Positions 1 through 6,180 are shown, counted from the stretch's first letter. The stretch is DNA of 6,410 bases from an uncultured Clostridia bacterium (GCA_947427325.1 CANEHP010000127.1:1-6410); one strand, 5' to 3'. The notes: a model not told the origin generated them from the sequence alone. Translations and numbers: made by a program.

Positions 1-48
1 CAGGAACGCCCCACCCGCCGGCTTTGTCTTATTTTAATTAAGAATTAG
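1..48 (+). other. possible 3' end of an upstream gene
   Basis: The first 30 bases are much more GC-rich than what follows and read openly in all three + frames to stops at 35-37, 39-41 and 46-48. A rho-independent terminator follows at 76-111, which suggests that a + strand gene ends here. The remnant is too short to choose the frame or name the product. Confidence 0.3.
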
Positions 49-75
49 TATTAATCGGGAAAGCAATATATATGT

Positions 76-111
76 AAATACAGTCCTGTAATTTTGCAGG
101 ACTGTATTTTT
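76..111 (+). terminator. rho-independent terminator of the upstream gene
   Basis: A perfect 13-bp stem (AAATACAGTCCTG at 76-88 with CAGGACTGTATTT at 97-109) encloses an 8-base loop and runs into TTTTT at 107-111. It points with the + strand and lies upstream of the dapL promoter, so it should end a transcript entering from the left and insulate dapL from it. Confidence 0.85.
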
Positions 112-169
112 GATGCAGGATAGAATTAAAATAATTTCATAATCAAGCAGCAACATAATAAAAAAACAC

Positions 170-198
170 TTGCAAAAATCCTCAAAATCTGTTACAAT
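170..198 (+). promoter_or_regulatory. sigma-A promoter of dapL
   Basis: TTGCAA (170-175) and TACAAT (193-198) are separated by 17 bp. A TG one base before the -10 box (191-192 read as TG with t192 shared in the context CTGTTACAAT) gives an extended -10. Transcription should begin near 205, leaving a leader of about 73 bases before the dapL ATG. The call is based on consensus match only. Confidence 0.75.
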
Positions 199-218
199 AG
201 CAAGAGCGATCAGCAAAT

Positions 219-249
219 GGCAGAACAAACACAGCTTTACGCTTCTGCC
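219..249 (+). other. hairpin in the dapL leader
   Basis: GGCAGAA (219-225) pairs perfectly with TTCTGCC (243-249) around a 17-base loop. It starts about 14 bases after the predicted transcription start and ends 28 bases before the ATG. No U-tract follows, so it is not a terminator. It could be a 5' mRNA-stabilising stem or a chance match. The leader is too short for a lysine riboswitch. Confidence 0.35.
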
Positions 250-264
250 CGAAAAATGAAATAT

Positions 265-270
265 GAGGAG
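265..270 (+). promoter_or_regulatory. ribosome binding site deciding the dapL start
   Basis: GAGGAG at 265-270 is followed by 7 bases and then ATG at 278. An in-frame ATG at 263 overlaps this site and has no Shine-Dalgarno of its own, so 278 is the better start. The protein then begins MAKMNANF, as is usual in this family. Confidence 0.85.
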
Positions 271-277
271 AACAAAA

Positions 278-1477
278 ATGGCAAAAATGAACGCCAATTT
301 CCTTAATTTGAAAGAGAACTATCTTTTTAAGGAAATAAGCAAGCAGGTAAGCGCATATACGGCGGCTCACCCCGACAATAAAATCATAAAAATGGGTATA
401 GGGGACGTAACTCTGCCCCTTGCTCCCGCAGTCGTGGAGGCGATGAAGAAGGCGGCGGAGGAAATGGGGCATAAGGAAACCTTCCGAGGCTATGAGGACA
501 GCGGTCAGGGCTATGATTTTCTTCGTGAGGCAATAAAAGGCTATTATGCCAAAAGAGAAGTGAGCCTTAGCAATGAGGAAATCTTTATAAGCGACGGCGC
601 AAAGTCCGACAGCGGAAATATAAACGATATTTTTGACGAAAGCAGCATAGTTCTTGTTACCGACCCTGCCTATCCCGTGTATGTGGATTCCAACACAATG
701 GGCGGAAAGGAAATAAGATACGCTGACAGCACCCCCGAAAATAACTTTTCGGCTATGCCTCCCGAGTATCATGCCGATTTGATTTATCTTTGCTCCCCCA
801 ACAATCCCACAGGCTCGGTTTACACCAAGGAACAGCTTAAAGAGTGGGTGAATTATGCAAAGGAAAACGACGCAATAATAATTTTCGATGCGGCATATGA
901 AGCCTTTATCACCGATGACAGTCTGCCGAGAAGCATTTTTGAGATAGAGGGAGCGAAAAGCTGCGCCATAGAAATATGCTCTTTATCCAAAACAGCAGGC
1001 TTTACGGGAACAAGATGCGGCTACACCGTTGTCCCCGAGGAGCTTACTTTTACTGCGCCCAACGGCGAAAAATACGGCGTAAGAAAAATTTGGGCAAGAA
1101 GGCAGGGCAGCAAGTTCAACGGCGTTTCCTACCCCGTTCAAAGAGCTGCCGAGGCGGTTTTCTCCGAAGAGGGAATAAAGCAGTGCAGGGAAATTATAAA
1201 ATATTATCTTGACAACGCCGCAATTATGATTACCACCTTTGAAAAGTTGAACATAAGCTTTACAGGCGGCAAAAACAGCCCTTACATATGGTTTAAATGC
1301 CCTAACAATACGGAAAGCTGGGATTTTTTTCACAAGCTGTTGAATGAAGCGGAAATAGTGGGCACTCCCGGCTCGGGCTTCGGCAAAAACGGGGAGGGCT
1401 GGTTCAGAATGACCGCCTTCGGTTCGAGAGAGAACACTGTTGAAGCTATGGCGAGACTGGAGAAGATGTTGGGATAG
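278..1477 (+). CDS. dapL: LL-diaminopimelate aminotransferase
   Basis: This PLP-dependent class I/II aminotransferase converts tetrahydrodipicolinate and glutamate directly to LL-diaminopimelate and 2-oxoglutarate in the cytoplasm. It bypasses the acylated DapD/DapC/DapE steps on the way to lysine and peptidoglycan. The 399 residues are a normal length. Visible signatures are the N-terminal NANFLNLKENYLF block, GIGDVTLPLAP (40-50), the SPNNPTG loop (173-179), the cofactor-contacting Asp204 and Tyr207 (FDAAYEAF), the Schiff-base lysine Lys238 in SLSKTAGFTGTRCGY, and Arg377 in GWFRMTAFGSREN, the expected substrate-carboxylate arginine. Residue roles come from family knowledge. The start at 278 is set by the GAGGAG site. 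The gene appears monocistronic with its own promoter, follows a terminator, and converges on the ANTAR regulator gene. No fault is seen, and the identification is secure. Confidence 0.97.
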   Translation: MAKMNANFLNLKENYLFKEISKQVSAYTAAHPDNKIIKMGIGDVTLPLAPAVVEAMKKAAEEMGHKETFRGYEDSGQGYDFLREAIKGYYAKREVSLSNEEIFISDGAKSDSGNINDIFDESSIVLVTDPAYPVYVDSNTMGGKEIRYADSTPENNFSAMPPEYHADLIYLCSPNNPTGSVYTKEQLKEWVNYAKENDAIIIFDAAYEAFITDDSLPRSIFEIEGAKSCAIEICSLSKTAGFTGTRCGYTVVPEELTFTAPNGEKYGVRKIWARRQGSKFNGVSYPVQRAAEAVFSEEGIKQCREIIKYYLDNAAIMITTFEKLNISFTGGKNSPYIWFKCPNNTESWDFFHKLLNEAEIVGTPGSGFGKNGEGWFRMTAFGSRENTVEAMARLEKMLG

Positions 1478-1519
1478 TGTTTGCCCGCTTTCGGGAAAAG
1501 CCGTGTTGACTGCTGCTCT

Positions 1520-1595
1520 CCAAAAAGTACGGAAAAAAGTACTGAAAAATAGCACGGAAAAAAGGGTATGAAAAATATCACTGAAAAATATCACT
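1520..1595. repeat. degenerate tandem array, six units of 12-13 bp
   Basis: Six head-to-tail units share the form GAAAAA followed by a variable 6-7 base tail ending in AC, ACT, ACG or AT: 1520-1531, 1532-1543, 1544-1556, 1557-1569, 1570-1582 and 1583-1595. The last two are identical (GAAAAATATCACT). The array lies in the convergent dapL/ANTAR gap and gives a T-run every 12-13 bases on the - strand. The period is not a multiple of three, so it is not coding in origin. Confidence 0.75.
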
Positions 1596-1609
1596 GAAAT
1601 TTTTACCGC

Positions 1610-1653
1610 CTTTAGTTAAAATTATCATAAGCTTTAGTTAAAATTATCATAAG
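1610..1653. repeat. 22-bp perfect tandem duplication over the end of the ANTAR gene
   Basis: Positions 1610-1631 and 1632-1653 are identical, each beginning CTTTAGTTAAAATT and ending ATCATAAG. The right copy carries the last five codons (Tyr-Asp-Asn-Phe-Asn) and the TAA of the ANTAR gene. The left copy is an untranslated duplicate just beyond the stop. Confidence 0.9.
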
Positions 1654-2203
1654 TACTTAAAATATCCTCCGCAACCTCTCTTTGCGACCTGCGCAGATCC
1701 ATCGCCTGCTTCTGCAAATGGCGGTGGGCCTGCTCCTCGGTAAGCTTAAGATACTGCATAAGGCAAAGCTTTGCCCGGTTGATTATTTTAATATCGTCTA
1801 TCTGCCGCTCTAATCGGTGCTTTTCCTCATTAAGCCTTTTTATACTCTCGCCTGCAATGCCCGCAAAGCGTATAGCCTGCTGCAATGCGGCTTTTGAACA
1901 GGGTCTTCCGATTACGAAAGCCCCTGTGAATTTCATTTTGTTCTGAATTTCCTCCGCAAGCTCGCTTTTGGTAATTATAATCAAAGCGGCGTCGGTTTTT
2001 CCGTGCAGCTCCGCCGCCAGATCCAAGCCAAATTCATCGGATAATGGCGTTGATATAATTATTATATCAAATTCTGCGGCGTCAACGCTCCTCATTCTGA
2101 TTCCGTCAGTCAGGGAAAAGGCGGCATTGTCTGCGTCGTTTAACAGATCCGCAATATTTTCGCATATTTGTTCGGTTCTTCCTGCAATTAAAATTTTGCT
2201 CAT
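1634..2203 (-). CDS. ANTAR-domain RNA-binding antiterminator with a degenerate receiver domain
   Basis: Residues 1-115 of this 189-residue protein form a receiver-like domain, 118-140 a helical linker with coiled-coil character, and about 130-185 an ANTAR three-helix module (IDDIKIINRAKLCLMQ, LKLTEEQAHRHLQKQAMD, SQREVAEDIL). ANTAR proteins bind paired RNA hairpins with short loops and stop terminator formation in target leaders. The receiver has lost its phosphorylation chemistry: the acidic pair after strand 1 is Gly-Arg (IAGRT), the phospho-acceptor Asp is Ser51 (IIIISTPLSDEFG), and the conserved Lys is Arg100 (VIGRP). It is therefore probably a pseudoreceiver controlled by a ligand, a partner or expression level. 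The ATG at 2203 was chosen over an in-frame TTG at 2221; neither has a strong Shine-Dalgarno. No kinase gene is adjacent. The targets are unknown; nitrogen-related genes are common in the family. Confidence 0.93.
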   Translation of the reverse strand: MSKILIAGRTEQICENIADLLNDADNAAFSLTDGIRMRSVDAAEFDIIIISTPLSDEFGLDLAAELHGKTDAALIIITKSELAEEIQNKMKFTGAFVIGRPCSKAALQQAIRFAGIAGESIKRLNEEKHRLERQIDDIKIINRAKLCLMQYLKLTEEQAHRHLQKQAMDLRRSQREVAEDILSTYDNFN

Positions 2204-2258
2204 AATTGTCCGCACTTTCAAAAATGCTTTTTGTAATGTGGGTTAAGCTTCTTTTTTC

Positions 2259-2287
2259 AGTATAACACAACAGCTCTTATTAGTCAA
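2259..2287 (-). promoter_or_regulatory. sigma-A promoter of the ANTAR gene
   Basis: On the - strand, TTGACT (2287-2282) and TATACT (2264-2259) are separated by 17 bp, with TGT before the -10 (extended -10). The start should fall near 2252, giving a leader of about 50 bases. It sits directly after the terminator at 2298-2337, so the regulator is transcribed separately from the protease operon. Confidence 0.8.
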
Positions 2288-2297
2288 TATACGCAGG

Positions 2298-2337
2298 AAA
2301 AAAATATTCCGCTTGCATTTTCGAGCGGAATATTTTT
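2298..2337 (-). terminator. rho-independent terminator of the protease operon
   Basis: A perfect 14-bp stem (AAAAATATTCCGCT at 2300-2313 with AGCGGAATATTTTT at 2324-2337) has a 10-base loop. Read on the - strand it ends in seven U residues (2304-2298), so it should end the operon transcript arriving from the right. It is nearly symmetric and could also act on + strand read-through. Confidence 0.87.
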
Positions 2338-2522
2338 GTTCTGTGGATTTGTATGCTTAATTAAATGGCTTTATGCGTTTGCTTTTGTATAAAAACAAAA
2401 CGCATTGCCTTTCTTATAATAATTTTTTTCAACTGTAAAATTTTATTTATAATTCTGTGAGAATTATTATACTACATATTTTCGGGAATATCAAGGGAGA
2501 TTTTTGTGCGGACTTTTGCTGA
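2338..2522. other. AT-rich gene-free stretch, 3' untranslated region of the protease operon
   Basis: No coding potential is seen on either strand. It holds an A/T-rich hairpin (ATAATTCT at 2449-2456 with AGAATTAT at 2460-2467, 3-base loop) and a looser one (ATGCGTTT at 2373-2380 with AAACGCAT at 2398-2405, interrupted inside). Neither is followed by a U-tract. The nearest strong terminator is beyond it at 2298-2337, giving an unusually long tail of about 220 bases. Confidence 0.5.
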
Positions 2523-4232
2523 TTATGCGCCTATTTTTCCGCCGTGCCATGTCCAAAAGTTAAATAAAGTGCCTGTGCTTTCAGCAACCCACAGCATTCC
2601 CTGATCGGGATATCCGTATCCGCCTATGGCTATTATATCTTCCTTGGAATCCCTGTTTATATCGCCGATAAGGATTCTGTCTCTCGGATTGACCACCTTT
2701 CCTATATGGTCCGTCCAGAAGGTAAATCCTTTTCCGTTGCTTAAAGCAGTCCAAATATATCCCATATCCCATTTTCCCGAGCCGCCTCTGACTACAAGAT
2801 CGGTTTTTCCGTTTCCGTCAACATCTGCCGGTATAACTTCGTCTGTTTCGGACACCACCTTTTTCTCGGAGTTCCAGGACCAAAAATTAAAAGAACTGCC
2901 GGTGCTTAGTGCCACCCAAATATATCCTGTATCCCAGCTGTTAAGACCTGTTTGAACTATCAGATCCGCCTTGCCGTCTCCGTTAACGTCTCCGACCCAA
3001 ACCTTGTCGTCAGCGTTTTTTAATTTCTTTCCAAACGATTTGCTTGTCCAAAAATTAAATTCCGTTCCGTCGCTTAATGCGGTGTAAATATAACCTGCGT
3101 CGGATTTTGAAAAGTCGCCCTCGCATATTATATCGTCCTTTTTATCACCGTTTACATCGGCAGCCCAAAGCCTGTCTCCATGATTTACAACCTTTTTGCT
3201 CGATTTGAACGACCAAAAGCTAAAGCCCTTGCCGCTGCTCAATGCGGTATATATGTATCCGTAGTCGTATTGGTTTACCGCTCCTCTGCAAATTATATCC
3301 TGCTTTCCGTCGCCGTTTACATCTCCGAATAAAATTTCGTCATAGGGACTTACCACTCTTCCGTTTGAAAAATACGACCAAAATGTAAATCCCGTTCCGG
3401 TGCTTAACGCCGCATAAATATAGCCCGTGTCCCACTGCCCTTCGCCGACGCGGCAGATTAAATCGTCCCTGCCGTCGCCGTTTATATCCTCAAGCCATAA
3501 ATCATCGTTGTAATTTACAACCTTTCCGTTAAAAACACATTTTGCCGTTCCATATCCCGACGAGGAGGTCGCAAGCTGAAGATAGACATATCCGTGCTTT
3601 TGACTGTCGTGATTTCCTATGCTAACCAAATCCGTTCTGCCGTCGCCGTTTACATCTCCTACAAGCGCCTTTGCGGGAGGAGAGTTTTTGCAGACCTCAT
3701 AAACCGCATTATAAGTGTTAAGTATGCTTGAGGTGGCTACTTTACCGTTCAGTGCCGCAGTTTTTGTTCCTGTACGAAGTATTATTTCTTTTATTGTAGC
3801 AGCGTCAAGGTCGGGTCGGTAGCTTAGCATTAGGGCGGCGGTGCCGGTTACAAAGGGGGCGGCAAATGATGTTCCGAAATCGTAATCATACCCTTTTTTT
3901 ATATCTGTGCTGTATATGGCAGTACCGTAAGCTGCTATATCAACGCTTGTTGCTCCGTAATTTGAATACGAAGCCCATTGATCGTTCGCATTTAAACTTC
4001 CAACTGATATGATGTTGTCATAAGTGTATGAAGCCGGATAAACAGGTGTTTTGTCAATATTTCTTCCATCATTTCCAGACCCACAGACAATTAATCCCTT
4101 ATAATTATGCACAGCTGCTTCAAATGCGTTACTTTGGTATTGATAAGCTATGCTAAAATTTATTATGGGAATATTGTTATTTCCTGCATATTGAACTGCA
4201 CGACATATAGCATCATCGTCACATTCCCCTAT
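2523..4232 (-). CDS. C-terminal fragment of the S8 protease: catalytic Ser half and seven-repeat propeller
   Basis: The frame is open from 4232 after a TAA at 4235-4233. The first internal start is GTG at 4112, which has no visible Shine-Dalgarno and falls inside a core helix, so independent translation is unlikely. Before it the frame encodes CRAVQYAGNNNIPIINFSIAY. Numbered from that GTG, the oxyanion Asn14 lies in CGSGNDG, then YPASYTYDNIISVGS and SNYG, and the catalytic Ser82 in FGTSFAAPFV; the S8 fold ends near 140. Residues 150-529 hold seven repeats of 54-56 residues, each with an Asp-rich loop of the DVNGDGxxD type, a GYIYTALS-like strand and an FxFW strand. Seven such FG-GAP/VCBS units predict a calcium-binding, integrin-alpha-like propeller for substrate or surface binding. 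No LPXTG or other anchor follows. Confidence 0.87.
   Translation of the reverse strand: MGECDDDAICRAVQYAGNNNIPIINFSIAYQYQSNAFEAAVHNYKGLIVCGSGNDGRNIDKTPVYPASYTYDNIISVGSLNANDQWASYSNYGATSVDIAAYGTAIYSTDIKKGYDYDFGTSFAAPFVTGTAALMLSYRPDLDAATIKEIILRTGTKTAALNGKVATSSILNTYNAVYEVCKNSPPAKALVGDVNGDGRTDLVSIGNHDSQKHGYVYLQLATSSSGYGTAKCVFNGKVVNYNDDLWLEDINGDGRDDLICRVGEGQWDTGYIYAALSTGTGFTFWSYFSNGRVVSPYDEILFGDVNGDGKQDIICRGAVNQYDYGYIYTALSSGKGFSFWSFKSSKKVVNHGDRLWAADVNGDKKDDIICEGDFSKSDAGYIYTALSDGTEFNFWTSKSFGKKLKNADDKVWVGDVNGDGKADLIVQTGLNSWDTGYIWVALSTGSSFNFWSWNSEKKVVSETDEVIPADVDGNGKTDLVVRGGSGKWDMGYIWTALSNGKGFTFWTDHIGKVVNPRDRILIGDINRDSKEDIIAIGGYGYPDQGMLWVAESTGTLFNFWTWHGGKIGA
2526..3668 (-). repeat. seven tandem FG-GAP/VCBS protein repeats
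   Basis: Calcium-loop motifs lie at 3656-3630 (DVNGDGRTD), 3488-3462 (DINGDGRDD), 3323-3297 (DVNGDGKQD), 3158-3132 (DVNGDKKDD), 2993-2967 (DVNGDGKAD), 2825-2799 (DVDGNGKTD) and 2663-2637 (DINRDSKED). Spacings are 56, 55, 55, 55, 56 and 54 residues. Units 4, 6 and 7 vary the loop. The repeats are alike at protein level but clearly diverged as DNA, so they are old and probably stable. Confidence 0.9.
4229..4232 (-). other. second, compensating frameshift site in the protease gene
   Basis: The shifted frame reads GAT AGT AAA TAG. Removing the two bases at 4231-4230 (or adding one) gives Asp-Ser-Lys-Gly-Glu-Cys-Asp-Asp-Asp-Ala, which runs into the helix ICRAVQYAGNNNIPIINFSI expected before the oxyanion Asn. 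A GGGG run at 4229-4226 adjoins the site, a context where miscounts are common. Confidence 0.75.
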
Positions 4233-4298
4233 TTACTATCTGTAATTTGCAAAGGAACAAGGCTTATATTCCAACACGCACCAGTAATTCCTTTTCCG

Positions 4299-5042
4299 TT
4301 ATTGCCAACAGCACCTTATTCCTGCAACAAATGTTCCATGCCCTACAATATCATCGTTTGTAATATCATTATTGTTGACAAAGTCCCAGCCTTTGACAAG
4401 ATTGCCTCTTAAATCTTCATGTTCTAATATTCCCGTATCAATAACGCCGACTCTTATATCCTTTTTCCCGGTCTCAAGATCCCAAGCGGCAGGGACATTC
4501 ATTTTTTTCAACGCATATTGAGTTGTACTGTTATAATCATTTGAAATTGTAGAGTAAAGTTCCATACTGCTGCTTTCATTCGGTAAGCCATATTCACCAT
4601 CGGAAATTGGCTGACTTATATAATTAGGTTCAACACTTTTAACCCAATCAAATTTCTCTGCTTCTTTAATGGCGGTTAAAACTTCTTCCCTTCCTGTTTT
4701 CTTAAGCTTTAATTTCAAAATTTGCATAAAACTCTCAGTGTTTAAATATTCTTTTTCCGATATATCTCCGTCCACAGCAGACAAATCAATAATTTCTGCA
4801 AATATATCCTCGTTAAAATCGGATAAGGCAAACCTCTTATTTATTCCGCTGTAGTTGCTGTTGATTACAACGATTACACAATCGTCCGCAAAGTCGTCCT
4901 TTAAGGTTGCAGTACATACTACCTTTTCGTTTTTCAAAGCACATTCATTTTCACTATTCATTAAAGATTCCGCCGAAACAGGCGACAAAGAAATACAATA
5001 TAAAAAGGAAATTAAAACGCTCATAAATCTTTTTTTGTTCAT
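4299..5042 (-). CDS. N-terminal fragment of the S8 protease: signal peptide, propeptide, catalytic Asp and His
   Basis: The 247 residues start with a signal peptide (MNKKR, then a hydrophobic run, probable cleavage after SPVSA at 24). Residues about 50-142 look like a subtilase propeptide ending in VKSVEPNYI, the usual form of the segment that occupies the active site. The catalytic domain begins near 175 (YALKKMNVPAAWD) with Asp202 in RVGVIDTGI and His235 in GHGTFVAGI. The last five residues (RCCWQ) come from the frameshift. The ATG at 5042 has AAGGAG seven bases upstream and overlaps the preceding stop as TAATG, so it is probably translated by coupling. Alone this piece lacks the Asn and Ser and cannot be an active protease. 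Confidence 0.85.
   Translation of the reverse strand: MNKKRFMSVLISFLYCISLSPVSAESLMNSENECALKNEKVVCTATLKDDFADDCVIVVINSNYSGINKRFALSDFNEDIFAEIIDLSAVDGDISEKEYLNTESFMQILKLKLKKTGREEVLTAIKEAEKFDWVKSVEPNYISQPISDGEYGLPNESSSMELYSTISNDYNSTTQYALKKMNVPAAWDLETGKKDIRVGVIDTGILEHEDLRGNLVKGWDFVNNNDITNDDIVGHGTFVAGIRCCWQ
4316..4317 (-). other. first frameshift site in the protease gene
   Basis: On the - strand the gene reads GGA ATA A GGT GCT GTT GGC. Dropping the A at 4316 (or restoring two lost bases) turns the terminal Arg-Cys-Cys-Trp-Gln-stop into Gly-Ala-Val-Gly-Asn-Asn-Gly, the usual subtilase continuation after the His motif. The exact base change cannot be fixed without a homologue. Confidence 0.8.
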
Positions 5043-6172
5043 TAGAATGCTCCTTCCTCAAAAATCAAATAAATTTTTTCAACATCTTCCTTCAAAACCA
5101 CGCCGCTTTCATAAGCTTCCTTAAGCGTCAAAAGCTTTTCCTGCCAATATATGCAGAGCGGCTGTAACTCGGGATATTCAAAAATGCAGCCCGCTATCTC
5201 TTCTTTAACATCATCTAAAAAAGAATACTTACACATGCTCAAAGAAGACGGATCGTAAACACTGTATGCAAAGAATAATGCGACGGCGTTATTTTGATAT
5301 GTACCAAAATAGTATTTTACATAAACATCATCGGCAGTAGTAATATCATCTTCCGCAGCCTCTTTGTTGTGATATTCGGCAAAGGCTTGCTGAACTTTAT
5401 TCCGCCTTTCGTCATTCGTCTCAGTCCAAAATTCACTGCATATATCCATTATATGGCGCTTTGAAATTAGACCCGCTTCATAGGCTTCCTTAAGTGGCGT
5501 AAAGGCTTGATCACAATATATGTAAACAGGCGATGTGTCTGACAGAGTAAAATGAAGTCCGTCAATGTCTTCCTCCACAGAAGCATAGTTGCCGTTTATA
5601 TCGGAGAAACACACGGCGTAAACCCCATGGTATATACCGCTTAAATATTTGATTGCGATATTCTCTGCGGTTATTTCACTGTTGTTTGTTGTTTCCCTTA
5701 GATATTCAGCGTAATTCCCTTTGATTTCCGATATGACTTCACTATCGGGGTTGTTCCTCTGCCAATTATATATGTCTTTAACGTCTTCCTTTGAAATTAT
5801 ACCGTTTTTGTACGCTTCGTTAAGCGGAGTAAAGGTTCGGTCATGATAAATGCTTATAGAGTACAAATGATCCGGGTAAACGAAATGAAATCCGGCAACA
5901 TCTTCTTCCCCACTCATACAGAAAGAAATATCACGAGCCACAATAATCAAAGCTATTTTATTATTTTGATAAACTCCCAGAAAATCTATAATCTTAACAT
6001 CGTCAGCCGAAACCTTTCCGACAGAATCTTCTTTCCTAAACCTTGCATAATCCCTCTTGATCATATCCTGCGTTTCCTCCGACCACTTCAGCGGAGCGGC
6101 GGAAATCTGTGCACAGAAACAAAGGGACAGCAGCATAACCGCACATAAAAACAAACAAAACAATTTTTTCAT
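5042..6172 (-). CDS. secreted protein of three diverged repeats, function unknown, coupled to the S8 protease
   Basis: I do not recognise a named family. The 376 residues begin with a signal peptide (MKKLFCLFLCAVMLLSLCFC, likely cut after QISA or QISAA near 25-26); no proper lipobox is seen despite the cysteines. The rest is three related units, about 37-137, 150-247 and 260-368. Each has a helix (DYARF, NYAEY, AFAEY), an acidic stretch before a strand pair (IDFLGVYQNN, KYLSGIYHG, KYYFGTYQNN), a strand (GFHFVYP, GLHFTLS, GCIFEYP), an IYH/IYC/IYW strand, and a signature helix PLNEAYKNGIISKED, PLKEAYEAGLISK or TLKEAYESGVVLKED. Similar LKEAYxxGLL endings occur in small secreted ruminococcal proteins, from memory. 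The ATG at 6172 has GGGAGGT eight bases upstream; the in-frame TTG at 6202 lies before that site and is rejected. Being coupled 5' of a secreted protease, it may be its inhibitor, chaperone, substrate or partner; this is inference. Confidence 0.87.
   Translation of the reverse strand: MKKLFCLFLCAVMLLSLCFCAQISAAPLKWSEETQDMIKRDYARFRKEDSVGKVSADDVKIIDFLGVYQNNKIALIIVARDISFCMSGEEDVAGFHFVYPDHLYSISIYHDRTFTPLNEAYKNGIISKEDVKDIYNWQRNNPDSEVISEIKGNYAEYLRETTNNSEITAENIAIKYLSGIYHGVYAVCFSDINGNYASVEEDIDGLHFTLSDTSPVYIYCDQAFTPLKEAYEAGLISKRHIMDICSEFWTETNDERRNKVQQAFAEYHNKEAAEDDITTADDVYVKYYFGTYQNNAVALFFAYSVYDPSSLSMCKYSFLDDVKEEIAGCIFEYPELQPLCIYWQEKLLTLKEAYESGVVLKEDVEKIYLIFEEGAF
5050..5055 (-). promoter_or_regulatory. 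ribosome binding site of the protease gene, inside the upstream gene
   Basis: AAGGAG on the - strand lies seven bases before the ATG at 5042, within the last codons (Glu-Glu-Gly-Ala-Phe) of the upstream gene. The stop and start share one base (TAATG at 5044-5040), the classic layout for translational coupling by re-initiation. Confidence 0.85.
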
Positions 6173-6180
6173 ATTGCAAT

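Larger units (their letters stand above)
2523..5042 (-). pseudogene. secreted subtilisin-like (S8) protease with seven FG-GAP/VCBS repeats, interrupted by two compensating frameshifts
   Basis: One gene can be read across two - strand ORFs that are in the same frame. The order is signal peptide, propeptide, S8 catalytic domain, then a C-terminal repeat domain, about 838 residues after repair. The N-terminal part reads well to GHGTFVAGI (ending 4317) and then runs into TAA at 4301-4299. S8 sequence continues one base on, in another frame, from 4315 to 4232 (GAVGNNGKGITGACWN...LVPLQITDSK) and stops at TAG 4231-4229. It resumes in the original frame at 4229. The net change is zero modulo 3. All four catalytic positions survive: Asp202, His235, oxyanion Asn near 324 and Ser near 392. 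Called a pseudogene as written; a sequence error or very recent mutation is quite possible, because the shifted segment shows no decay. It is the second gene of an operon, coupled to the gene at 5042-6172. Confidence 0.88.

Noticed and set aside
263..277. Upstream in-frame ATG of dapL
   Set aside because: It overlaps the Shine-Dalgarno that serves the ATG at 278 and has none itself; the added residues are not typical of the family.
182..772. - strand frame of about 196 codons opposite the start of dapL
   Set aside because: It covers the dapL promoter and start on the other strand and shows no recognisable protein features.
1480..1499. CCCG-CTTT-CGGG hairpin just after dapL as its terminator
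   Set aside because: The core stem is only 4 bp, is extended only across a G-A mismatch, and is followed by A residues, not a U-tract.
983..1594. Long - strand reading frame opposite dapL
   Set aside because: It is antisense to a certain gene, lacks domain sense, and its start region is the low-complexity tandem array.
1584..1604. AAAAAT/ATTTTT hairpin as a bidirectional terminator for dapL and the ANTAR gene
   Set aside because: The six A/T pairs are too weak, and the arms are better explained as part of the tandem array.
2208..2513. GTCCGCAC at 2208-2215 and its complement at 2506-2513 as paired regulatory sites
   Set aside because: Only 8 bp are shared with no flanking similarity; one copy lies at the ANTAR start and the other in untranslated DNA, so chance is likely.
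2637..3656. DVNGDG motifs suggesting a dockerin domain
   Set aside because: Dockerins have two calcium loops about 22-30 residues apart at one end of a protein. Here seven loops recur every 55 residues with beta-strand sequence between them, which fits FG-GAP/VCBS repeats.
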